Below, piece by piece: positions 6,626 to 13,824 of a stretch of 19,831 nucleotides of DNA. The notes beneath the pieces were generated by a model. The model was not told where the DNA came from and did no database searches. It saw nothing but the letters and a program-made list of their open reading frames with translations. Within the stretch, counting starts at the first letter, position 1; the number at the start of each line of letters is the position of its first letter. This DNA is from Acidobacteriota bacterium (GTDB lineage: Bacteria; Acidobacteriota; Blastocatellia; Pyrinomonadales; Pyrinomonadaceae), in contig JAEZIT010000099.1 of assembly GCA_023436495.1 (NCBI GenBank), forward strand, positions 1 through 19,831, written 5' to 3'. The position numbers were made by a program, and so were the translations under genes.

Positions 6626-7807
6626 ATGAAGACGCTTTATTTTGATTGCTTTGCCGGCGCTAGCGGCAATATGATCCTCGGCGGCCTTGTTGCGCTCGGC
6701 GTGGACCGCGAAGAGCTCGCTAACGAAATTCGTAAATTAAATATTCCGGATTTCGGACTCGAAATTGAAACGGTCGACCGTTCCGGTATCTCCGGAATTC
6801 ATGTCAATGTAAAGGTGCCGCACGAGCACGTTCACCGGCACTTGCATCATATAGAGAAGATCATCGGCGATTCGTCATTAAGCGATTCGGTAAAAACGCG
6901 TGCGGTAGCTATCTTCACGCGGCTAGCGGAAGCCGAAGCTAAAATTCACGGTATCGACATTAAAAAGGTCCATTTTCATGAGGTCGGCGCCATGGATGCG
7001 ATCGTGGACGTCGTTGGAGCGTGTATAGGATTCGAAATGCTGGGGATCGAGAAATTTGCGTGTTCTAAGATCCATGTCGGAAGCGGTTTCGCCGAAATGG
7101 CTCACGGTAAATTTCCGATCCCGCCGCCGGCCGTCGCCGAATTATTGAAAGGAACGCCGATCTATTCGACGGAGATAGAAGGTGAACTCATCACTCCGAC
7201 GGGGGCAGCGATAATTTCAACTGTGTGTGATAGTTACGGAACGATTCCTGAGATGCAGGTTGAAGCGTCCGGCTACGGAGCAGGTACCCGAGAATACAAA
7301 AGTTTCCCAAATGCCCTGCGGCTAATGGTGGGCGAGACGGCCGATGGCGGTAAGGTGTCGGATGTTGAGCACTTGGTCCTGATCGAGACGAATATAGACG
7401 ATATGTCTCCGCAGGTCTTAGGATATGTGATGGAGCGTGCTTTCGAAACCGGAGCTCTGGATTGCTGGTTCACATCGATCCAGATGAAAAAGAACCGCCC
7501 CGCTACAATGGTTTCCGTGCTTTGCAAACCGGCCGAGAAAGACGCGTTAGCGCGGCTGCTGTACACTGAAACATCGACATTAGGCGTTCGCGTTTCGGCC
7601 GTCACCCGCGAATGTTTGCCCAGAATAAATAAAGGAATAGAAACCGATTATGGTACGGTGGACGTAAAGATCGCCCGAATGAATGGAACCGTAGTAAACG
7701 TTAAACCGGAGTACGACCAGGTTCGCGACATCGCCGTTCGTTCGGGGAAGCCGCTCCGCGAGGTCGAGGCCGAGATCGAGGCGAACATCAGAACAACTGT
7801 TAACTAA
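6626..7807 (+). CDS. larC: Nickel-pincer cofactor nickel-insertion enzyme LarC
   Basis: LarC (DUF111 family) inserts nickel into pyridinium-3,5-bisthiocarboxylic acid mononucleotide, the last step in making the nickel-pincer cofactor of lactate racemase and its relatives. Recognised by the N-terminal YFDCFAGASGNMILG, the His-rich HEHVHRHLHHI at about 66-76, KVHFHEVGAMDAIVDVVGA, GKFPIPPPAVAELL and ITPTGAAII, and by the C-terminal LIETNIDDMSPQ and KKNRPATMV segments. The 393 residues are one frame, with no programmed frameshift of the Lactiplantibacillus larC1/larC2 type. The start follows from the conserved N-terminus; no Shine-Dalgarno is seen. It overlaps folE by one base (TAATG), so the two are translationally coupled. 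No larA, larB or larE is in the window. Confidence 0.93.
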   Translation: MKTLYFDCFAGASGNMILGGLVALGVDREELANEIRKLNIPDFGLEIETVDRSGISGIHVNVKVPHEHVHRHLHHIEKIIGDSSLSDSVKTRAVAIFTRLAEAEAKIHGIDIKKVHFHEVGAMDAIVDVVGACIGFEMLGIEKFACSKIHVGSGFAEMAHGKFPIPPPAVAELLKGTPIYSTEIEGELITPTGAAIISTVCDSYGTIPEMQVEASGYGAGTREYKSFPNALRLMVGETADGGKVSDVEHLVLIETNIDDMSPQVLGYVMERAFETGALDCWFTSIQMKKNRPATMVSVLCKPAEKDALARLLYTETSTLGVRVSAVTRECLPRINKGIETDYGTVDVKIARMNGTVVNVKPEYDQVRDIAVRSGKPLREVEAEIEANIRTTVN

Positions 7808-8391
7808 TGGCTAAGAAAGATCACACAAGGAAAGTTGACCTCGACAAGATCGCTGCCGGCGTACGGTTGATGCTCGAGGGTATGGGAGAAGATCCTGACC
7901 GCGACGGCCTAAAAAAAACACCCGAGCGCGTCGCCGATTTTTATGCCGAGCTCACGGAAGGAATGTGGGTCGATCCAAAGGAGCATATTGTCCCGCTGCC
8001 CGGCGATTCGCATGACGAGATGGTGCTTGTAAAAGACATCTCCATCGCATCAGTTTGCGAACACCATTTAGCCCCGTTCGTAGGCAAATGCCACATCGCA
8101 TATATCCCCAAGAACGGCCGGATCATCGGTCTATCCAAGCTCGCACGCATTGCTGAGATCTTCGCACGGCGCCTGCAGGTGCAGGAACGCTTAACCCAGG
8201 CGATAGCACAGACGTTATTCAAGAATCTTGATCCGATCGGCGTAATGGTCGTTATCGAGGCCGAGCACACGTGCATGACGCTTCGCGGAGTAAAAAAGCC
8301 TGGAGCGATGACGATAACATCTGCGGTCCTCGGCGGATTTAGAAAGGATCCGCGCACGCGAGCAGAAGCAATGGCACTTATCAAAGGCTGA
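7807..8391 (+). CDS. folE: GTP cyclohydrolase I
   Basis: Converts GTP to 7,8-dihydroneopterin triphosphate, the entry to folate, and in many bacteria to queuosine. At 194 residues it has normal family length. The zinc ligands are visible in SVCEHHLAPF (C84, H87) and EHTCMTLRG (C156), together with LSKLARI at 110-116, QVQERLT at 124-130 and GVKKPGAMT at 161-169. Presence of all three zinc ligands marks the zinc-dependent type IA enzyme. The ATG shares its first base with the larC stop, and folE is the last gene before a terminator, so the pair forms a two-gene operon. No other pterin gene is adjacent. Confidence 0.96.
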   Translation: MAKKDHTRKVDLDKIAAGVRLMLEGMGEDPDRDGLKKTPERVADFYAELTEGMWVDPKEHIVPLPGDSHDEMVLVKDISIASVCEHHLAPFVGKCHIAYIPKNGRIIGLSKLARIAEIFARRLQVQERLTQAIAQTLFKNLDPIGVMVVIEAEHTCMTLRGVKKPGAMTITSAVLGGFRKDPRTRAEAMALIKG

Positions 8392-8446
8392 ATTGCTAAA
8401 GGAAAACTTCAAGTGTCGGAAGAGCGACAGCTCAAGTAGAACCTTA

Positions 8447-8469
8447 GGCGGCGTTTGGCCGCCGTTTTT
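8447..8469 (+). terminator. Terminator of larC-folE
   Basis: GGCGGC (8447-8452) pairs with GCCGCC (8458-8463) over the loop GTTTG. It is followed by G and five T (8465-8469). It lies 55 bases after the folE stop and before metG. Confidence 0.8.
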
Positions 8470-8538
8470 ACGTGTTGTCTTGCCGGTGTGTCAATTGGAT
8501 AAAATTCACTATCCAAGTTACACTTTATCCTTTCCAGA

Positions 8539-10608
8539 ATGAGCACTTTTTACATTACTACGCCAATTTATTACGCGAACAGCCTGCCGCATCTTGGTCA
8601 TTTATATTCCACGATCGTAGCGGATGTGATCACTCGCTATAAACGACAGCGCGGGTTCGATACATACTTTCTCACCGGTACCGACGAACACGGAATAAAC
8701 ATACAGCGCGCGGCGGAAAAGAACGGCAGAACTCCCATGGAACAGGTCGATCTGATATCAGGCGAGCTTAAGCGGATGTTCCACGAATTTCGCCTCGATC
8801 CGAGTTTTGGCGGATATGATGTCTTCATGAGGACGACCGAGCCGTATCATTACGAGGGATGTCAACACTTGTGGAAGGTGATCGCCGAAGGGAAGACGCC
8901 GAAAGGCAACGATCCGATATACAAAGGATTCTACGAAGGCTGGTTCTGTGCTCCCTGCGGTGCGTTCAAGACCGAGGATGAATATGTCCAAAAGGAAGGA
9001 GCGGACGTTCCTCTCTGCGCGATCCACGAACGGCCGCTCGACCGCGTGTCCGAGGAAAGCTATTTCTTTCGGCTCTCGGATTACGACGAAACGCTATTGA
9101 AGATCATTGAAGAAACTCCCGAACGGATCCGTCCAGATGCCCGTCGTTCCGAGGTTGTCGCGTTCATCAAGCGGGGCCTTCAGGACCTCTCGATCAGCCG
9201 CCAGCGCTCAGCCGTCTCGTGGGGAATTCCGGTGCCGGGCGATGAAGACCATGTAATGTACGTATGGCTTGACGCCCTGTCTAATTATGTCACGGCAATT
9301 GGTTACGGCAACGACGAACGTGCAAGCGTGGGATTCGACAAATACTGGCCAGCCACACACATTGTCGGCAAGGATATCCTGCGTTTTCACACAATTTACT
9401 GGTGGTCGTTCCTCCTTGCTGCCGGCCTAGAACTGCCTCGCGGCGTGTACGCGCATGGAATGTGGCTGGATGCGGACGGTCGTAAAATGGGCAAGACCCT
9501 CGGAAATGTGATCGAGGTAGACGTGCTGCACCGGCATTTTCAGGTGGATGCGATCCGTTATTTTCTCCTCCGCGAAATGGTGTTCGGGCAGGACGGCAAA
9601 TTCGGATACGAAACTCTGATCAATCGTGCAAACGCGGATTTGGCAAGCGGACTAGGCAATCTTGCCAGCCGAACGCTTTCGATGATCAGCAAATATCGCA
9701 ATGGCGTCGTGCCGGACGGACGGATCGAAGAACCGCACTATCTCGACGCAAAACGTGCCGGCTTAAACCCCGACGAGCAGGAAATGGTTTCCGTGCTTGA
9801 GCACGCAAGAGACGAGTTCATTCGACGGTTCGACAATTTTGAATTCAGCATCGCTCTCGAAGGCCTGTGGGCGGTGATCGCACGAATCGATAAAATGATC
9901 TCGGATGTAAAGCCATGGGTCTTGGTTAACGACGCCACGCAAGCACAGACGCTGAACGCCGTGCTTTACAGAGCGGCTGAAACGCTGCGCTGGCTTAGCG
10001 TAATGATTCAACCGGTAATGCCGGAGGCAGCGGCCTCTATATATAAGCAGCTCGGTTTCGACGGAGATGTGGCATCGGTCGACCCTGAGTCTCTTGTTTG
10101 GGGCGGCTTGCGGACAGGAACTGCAATCGGCGAGATATCAGCTATTTTCCCGAGATTAGATAAGGGCAAAGTTATGAATGAGATAAACGAAGACGCGCAG
10201 GTGCGCGAGCAGGCAGAGGGCAAACCCGAAGTACAGGCCGCGGCAGCAACCGCAAGCGAAGCAGTCGAGGAAGGTAACTTCATTACTATTGACGATTTTC
10301 TCATGGTCGAACTCCGAGTCGGCGAAGTCAAAGTGGCGGAAAGAGTGCCAAAAGCCGATAAGCTGCTTCGGATGGAGATCGATCTCGGCGAAGAGAACCC
10401 GCGCCAGATCCTTGCGGGACTTGCCGAATATTACGAGCCTGAGAAACTGATCGGCCGCAAGGTCGTAGTCGTGGCGAACCTCAAACCCCGTAAGATGCGG
10501 GGACTAGAATCTCAGGGTATGATCTGTGCCGCGTCGTTGGGCGAAGACGACACCCCAGCGCTCGCGACTTTCTTGGAAAACGTCGAGATCGGCGCCAGAT
10601 TAAAATAA
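8539..10608 (+). CDS. metG: Methionyl-tRNA synthetase with C-terminal tRNA-binding domain
   Basis: Charges tRNA-Met and initiator tRNA. The 689-residue protein has the class I HIGH motif as PHLGH at 17-21, the zinc knuckle CAPC (C137, C140) with CAIH (C160, H163), the WLDALSNY segment at 243-250 and an alpha-helical anticodon-binding domain (about 350-550). After a Glu/Ala-rich linker, a C-terminal OB-fold tRNA-binding domain (from about residue 580: ITIDDFLMVELRVG, LAGLAEYYEPE, NLKPRKMRGLESQGM) is of the Trbp111/EMAP type and usually mediates dimerisation. The KMSKS loop reads KMGKT (316-320), a Ser-to-Gly variant. A TAAAAT at 8500-8505 may be its -10 box, but no good -35 is seen. tatD follows 14 bases later. 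Confidence 0.96.
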   Translation: MSTFYITTPIYYANSLPHLGHLYSTIVADVITRYKRQRGFDTYFLTGTDEHGINIQRAAEKNGRTPMEQVDLISGELKRMFHEFRLDPSFGGYDVFMRTTEPYHYEGCQHLWKVIAEGKTPKGNDPIYKGFYEGWFCAPCGAFKTEDEYVQKEGADVPLCAIHERPLDRVSEESYFFRLSDYDETLLKIIEETPERIRPDARRSEVVAFIKRGLQDLSISRQRSAVSWGIPVPGDEDHVMYVWLDALSNYVTAIGYGNDERASVGFDKYWPATHIVGKDILRFHTIYWWSFLLAAGLELPRGVYAHGMWLDADGRKMGKTLGNVIEVDVLHRHFQVDAIRYFLLREMVFGQDGKFGYETLINRANADLASGLGNLASRTLSMISKYRNGVVPDGRIEEPHYLDAKRAGLNPDEQEMVSVLEHARDEFIRRFDNFEFSIALEGLWAVIARIDKMISDVKPWVLVNDATQAQTLNAVLYRAAETLRWLSVMIQPVMPEAAASIYKQLGFDGDVASVDPESLVWGGLRTGTAIGEISAIFPRLDKGKVMNEINEDAQVREQAEGKPEVQAAAATASEAVEEGNFITIDDFLMVELRVGEVKVAERVPKADKLLRMEIDLGEENPRQILAGLAEYYEPEKLIGRKVVVVANLKPRKMRGLESQGMICAASLGEDDTPALATFLENVEIGARLK

Positions 10609-10622
10609 TAGATCGGCAGGCT

Positions 10623-11417
10623 ATGTTAGTTGATTCTCACTGCCACATCGACGGCGGCACATTCGACGCGGACCGTGACGAAGTTGTCGAACGGGCGCGC
10701 GAAGCGGGCGTAGCCGCGATGCTCAATGTCGGCACCGGCGATCCGCATTCGGATGATTTCCGAAGGGCCGTGGCCGTTGCCGAAAGATACGACAATGTAT
10801 TTGCGGCCGTTGGGGTTCATCCGCATGACGCAAAGCTTTACGATGAGCACGCCGAGCAGCACCTGCTCGGACTTGTTAAGTCAAGCGATAAAGTCGTCGG
10901 ATGGGGCGAGATCGGCCTGGATTATTACTACGACCACAGTCCTAGTGATGTGCAGCAGAAGGCCTTCCGGCGGCAGATAGGAATCGCAAAAGAGCTAGAG
11001 CTGCCGATCATTGTTCATAGCCGCGACGCCGATGCGGACACCGTTCGGATTCTTTCCGAAGAATATGCCGCACTATCTTCAAGGCCGCCCGGGGTGATGC
11101 ATTGCTTTGGCGGTACGGCCGCTATGGCTAAATCGCTGATGGCTATCGGGTTTTATATCTCGTTTGCGGGAAACGTTACTTTTAAGAAGGCTGACAATCT
11201 TAGGGACGCCGCACGTGTCGTTCCGCTCGAGCGTTTACTCATCGAAACCGACTGTCCGTACCTTACGCCTGTCCCGTTTCGCGGAAAACGCAACGAACCT
11301 GCGTTTGTGGCAAAGACCGCTGGCTTTTTGGCTGAGTTTTACGATGTTGAGCTCGAAGCTCTGTCGACGGCTACGACGCAGAATTTCTGCACTTTATTCG
11401 ACGTCCGTCTCGACTGA
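10623..11417 (+). CDS. tatD: TatD-family metal-dependent deoxyribonuclease
   Basis: TatD-family (YcfH-like) metal-dependent hydrolase with DNase activity known in the family; cytoplasmic. At 264 residues it is a full TIM-barrel. The metal-ligand motifs are all present: DSHCHID (H6, H8), GWGEIGLDYYYD (E96), VHSRDA (H132), MHCFGG (H160) and ETDCPYL (D210). The ATG is preceded by GGCAGG 2 bases away, and the gene starts 14 bases after metG, a pairing seen in many bacteria, so they are likely co-transcribed. Its exact substrate (DNA repair, 3' trimming or another phosphoester) cannot be told from sequence. Confidence 0.93.
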   Translation: MLVDSHCHIDGGTFDADRDEVVERAREAGVAAMLNVGTGDPHSDDFRRAVAVAERYDNVFAAVGVHPHDAKLYDEHAEQHLLGLVKSSDKVVGWGEIGLDYYYDHSPSDVQQKAFRRQIGIAKELELPIIVHSRDADADTVRILSEEYAALSSRPPGVMHCFGGTAAMAKSLMAIGFYISFAGNVTFKKADNLRDAARVVPLERLLIETDCPYLTPVPFRGKRNEPAFVAKTAGFLAEFYDVELEALSTATTQNFCTLFDVRLD

Positions 11418-11468
11418 GTCGACGCTCATCAATACGTTTCCCGGGACGGCTGGGCAAAGCAAATGCTA

Positions 11469-11477
11469 TGGTAAAAT
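11469..11477 (+). promoter_or_regulatory. Extended -10 promoter of yajQ
   Basis: TGGTAAAAT (11469-11477) is an extended -10 element (TG-N-TAAAAT). It ends 10 bases before the yajQ ATG. No convincing -35 is present. Predicted initiation is within a few bases of the start codon. Confidence 0.4.
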
Positions 11478-11487
11478 CAAGACAAGT

Positions 11488-11985
11488 ATGGCAAAAGAGA
11501 ATTCATTCGATATAGTTTCTAAGACCGATTACGCTGAAGTTACGAACGCGATAAACCAAACAACCAAGGAAGTATCGCAGCGGTTCGATTTCAAGGGCAG
11601 CAAAGCAACTGTCGAACTACAGGATAAAGATCTTGTACTATCCGCCGAAGACGAAACAAAACTCCGCAACATGAATGACATCTTGCAGGGGAAGTTGCTC
11701 AAACGCGGCATCTCGCTAAAAGCACTCGATTATCAGAAGATCGAGCCTGCGGCGGGCGGGACTGTTCGACAGCTCGTCAAGGTCCAGCAGGGAATTCCCG
11801 GCGACAAATCCAAGGAGATCGTCAAATTTATTAAAGATTCAAAAATGAAAGTTCAGGCTTCGATTCAGGGCGATACGGTACGCATTTCGGGAAAAGACCG
11901 CGACACGCTGCAGGAAGTCATTGCCGCCTTGAAGGCAAAAGATTTTGGCATCGATATGAAATTTGATAACTATCGTTCGAACTGA
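11488..11985 (+). CDS. yajQ: YajQ-family nucleotide-binding protein
   Basis: A 165-residue member of the YajQ/DUF520 family, small cytoplasmic proteins with two ferredoxin-like folds. Members bind nucleotides or RNA, and one Xanthomonas homologue binds cyclic di-GMP (family knowledge). Visible: ENSFDIVSKTDYAEVTNAI, SQRFDFKGSKA, the GGTVRQLVKV and QGIPGDKSKEIVKFIKDS segments, and KDFGIDMKFDNYR near the end. The frame is open upstream to 11164, but that extension overlaps the tatD coding region and has no family similarity, so the ATG at 11488 is the start. A polyprenyl synthase gene follows 15 bases later. Confidence 0.94.
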   Translation: MAKENSFDIVSKTDYAEVTNAINQTTKEVSQRFDFKGSKATVELQDKDLVLSAEDETKLRNMNDILQGKLLKRGISLKALDYQKIEPAAGGTVRQLVKVQQGIPGDKSKEIVKFIKDSKMKVQASIQGDTVRISGKDRDTLQEVIAALKAKDFGIDMKFDNYRSN

Positions 11986-12000
11986 TCCAAATTTCAAAGA

Positions 12001-13020
12001 ATGCAGACCTTCGCAGCCACACGAGAGAAAGTAATTACTGCCGGCACCGCAAAACGGATCTTTGACCTGATCCGCGGTGAAATGCGTCTCGTCGAAGACG
12101 AATACGAACGCCAGGTGCGCTCCAACATCCAGGTCATTCAATATCTGGGAGATTATCTGCGTTCGTCCGGCGGAAAGCGCGTGCGGCCCGCTTTGCTGGT
12201 CCTTTCGGCAATGGCGCTGAACGCCGGTCGCAGCAGCGAAGACATGATCCGTCTCGCAACAGTCATGGAAATGCTGCATACTGCCACGCTGGTACATGAC
12301 GATATCATTGACAATGCCGACACCCGTCGTAGCGAAGCGTCGGTCAACGCCCGGTTCGGCAATCAAACGGCGGTTCTGATGGGCGATTGGCTCTACATGT
12401 CGGCATTTGAGACCAGTCTGAAGTTGAGGTCACTTGAGATACTGGACATCTTGACGCGATTAACTCGAAAAATGACCGAGGGTGAGTTGATCCAGCTCAC
12501 CATGATCGGGCGCGTGGATATTTCCGAAGACGAGTATTTCGATATTCTTAAGCGAAAGACCGCTTATCTATTCTCGGCCTGCTGCGAGATCGGCGGAATC
12601 CTGGGACGCGCGACGACCGAACAACAAACCGCGTTGCGCGAATACGGAATGAACCTTGGCATCGCATTTCAGCTTGCCGACGATATTCTAGATTTCACCG
12701 CGGACCCGGAGGTGCTCGGAAAGGCTGCCGGAGCAGATCTCATAGAAGGGAAATTGACGCTTCCGCTGATTTATCTTCGGGAAAAGCGGCCGGCAGTCCG
12801 GAGGGAGCTAGAAGACGTAATGTTCTCTGGCGGCTATGAAAACGTAAGCCGGAAGGAGATCGTTGATAGGCTGAAAGATCTCGGGATTCTGGAACGTGTT
12901 CGGGGAATCGCTTACAAACTGGCCGAGACTGCCCGAAAAAACCTTGAAGTTTTGCCGGAAACAGGGTATCGTTCTGCATTGGAAGAGATTCCCGAATTTG
13001 TAATTGATCGAAACCGCTGA
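12001..13020 (+). CDS. Long-chain polyprenyl diphosphate synthase
   Basis: Trans-prenyltransferase of the IspB/HepT type that extends farnesyl or geranylgeranyl diphosphate with isopentenyl diphosphate, most likely making the side chain of the respiratory quinone. The 339 residues contain GGKRVRP (57-63), the first Asp-rich motif HDDIID (99-104), GDWLY near 129, the KTAYLFSACCEIG stretch and the second Asp-rich motif ADDILD (226-231), followed by GKAAGADLIEGKLTLP. Small residues before the first Asp-rich motif favour a long product, though chain length cannot be fixed by eye. It starts 15 bases after yajQ and is probably on the same transcript. It could be named ispB. Confidence 0.92.
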   Translation: MQTFAATREKVITAGTAKRIFDLIRGEMRLVEDEYERQVRSNIQVIQYLGDYLRSSGGKRVRPALLVLSAMALNAGRSSEDMIRLATVMEMLHTATLVHDDIIDNADTRRSEASVNARFGNQTAVLMGDWLYMSAFETSLKLRSLEILDILTRLTRKMTEGELIQLTMIGRVDISEDEYFDILKRKTAYLFSACCEIGGILGRATTEQQTALREYGMNLGIAFQLADDILDFTADPEVLGKAAGADLIEGKLTLPLIYLREKRPAVRRELEDVMFSGGYENVSRKEIVDRLKDLGILERVRGIAYKLAETARKNLEVLPETGYRSALEEIPEFVIDRNR

Positions 13021-13067
13021 GCTTGGCCGACCTACGATGTTTGCCCCCTAAGCCAAATGCCTGCAAT

Positions 13068-13718
13068 ATGTTAGACGAGAATCTTATAGCAACACTTGAG
13101 ACTAGTCTTCGACAGACACGCAATGCCCAGAGCAGGTTGTCTGGAAGGCTGCGCGAAGTGCAGGAAGAGGCCGAACGACTCAGGCAGGAGATAGAAGCGC
13201 TCGAAAACAGTGCAGCCCAGACCGAATCAGCGATCGACAGCCTTTTGGTGACAATGCGCTCCGGCAGCCGCATGTTCGACCGTGGAAGGCAAATGGCGAT
13301 CGAAGATGATTTCAGCGACGTTCCGGAATCGCGCCGATTGCCGAACCCCCGTAAGCAGGGCGTTTCCCAGAACTATCGCCCGCCTGCCCGGAGCCAGAAC
13401 CGGTCATCGAGCACGATCGCCTATATTAACCAGAATCGCGGTGTTCCGTCGATAAGCCAGAACATTGAACCGATCAGCCATCGGTTCAGCGACCGAACGA
13501 TCACGCAGGCCTGCACGCTTCTCCTTCGCGAGTCGGGGAAGCCGCTGCATGTGAACGAGCTTTATAATCTGCTGGTAGCCGGCGGAATGGAATTCAAGGG
13601 CAACAACCCGACGATCTCGATCGCTGTTTCTTTGAATCGCAATCGCCGCTTTCGGAAGGTAGAACCGGGCACATTCGATCTTGTTTTCCGCGAAGCTTCT
13701 CATCAGGCTGCATCCTAA
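13068..13718 (+). CDS. Coiled-coil protein with C-terminal HARE-HTH-like domain
   Basis: A 216-residue protein of unknown role. The N-terminus (about 1-65) is a predicted coiled coil rich in Glu, Arg and Leu (LREVQEEAERLRQEIEALEN). A polar, probably disordered linker follows (about 75-145). The last 75 residues (ITQACTLLLRESGKPLHVN, then ELYNLLVAGGMEFKGNNP and ending FRKVEPGTFDLV) match the pattern of the HARE-HTH winged-helix domain, a proposed DNA-binding or chromatin-linked module. The frame is open to a TTG at 13023, but the ATG at 13068 is the first credible start; neither has a Shine-Dalgarno. It lies 47 bases after the polyprenyl synthase and is followed by a terminator. The domain call is from memory of the pattern only. 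Confidence 0.72.
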   Translation: MLDENLIATLETSLRQTRNAQSRLSGRLREVQEEAERLRQEIEALENSAAQTESAIDSLLVTMRSGSRMFDRGRQMAIEDDFSDVPESRRLPNPRKQGVSQNYRPPARSQNRSSSTIAYINQNRGVPSISQNIEPISHRFSDRTITQACTLLLRESGKPLHVNELYNLLVAGGMEFKGNNPTISIAVSLNRNRRFRKVEPGTFDLVFREASHQAAS

Positions 13719-13740
13719 ACAATATTTCATTTCGTCTGCC

Positions 13741-13792
13741 AAAAGCTTTTTTATCTTGTTTTCTTTCAAGAAATAGGTAAAAATGCTTTTTT
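13741..13792 (+). terminator. A/T-rich terminator after the HARE-HTH gene
   Basis: AAAAGCTTTTTTA (13741-13753) pairs with TAAAAATGCTTTT (13778-13790) with one mismatch. Inside it TCTTG (13754-13758) pairs with CAAGA (13767-13771), leaving a six-base bulge. A run of six T (13787-13792) closes it. It begins 22 bases after the stop codon. Confidence 0.6.
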
Positions 13793-13824
13793 AATTTTCC
13801 TGCCCATAATTTGCCGGAGACGCT

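Noticed and set aside
7941..8384. Minus-strand frame of 147 codons opposite folE
   Set aside because: It is the complement of a strongly conserved enzyme gene and has no domain of its own.
8414..8430. Small TGTCG/CGACA hairpin between folE and its terminator
   Set aside because: Only five pairs, no T-run and no conserved context, so it may be chance. The stronger terminator lies just downstream.
11164..11487. N-terminal extension of the YajQ frame
   Set aside because: It overlaps tatD in another frame and has no similarity to the family. The YajQ N-terminus begins at 11488 with its own -10 element.
13023..13067. TTG start for the HARE-HTH gene
   Set aside because: The extra 15 residues are Pro/Cys-rich without support. 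The ATG at 13068 directly precedes the coiled coil.
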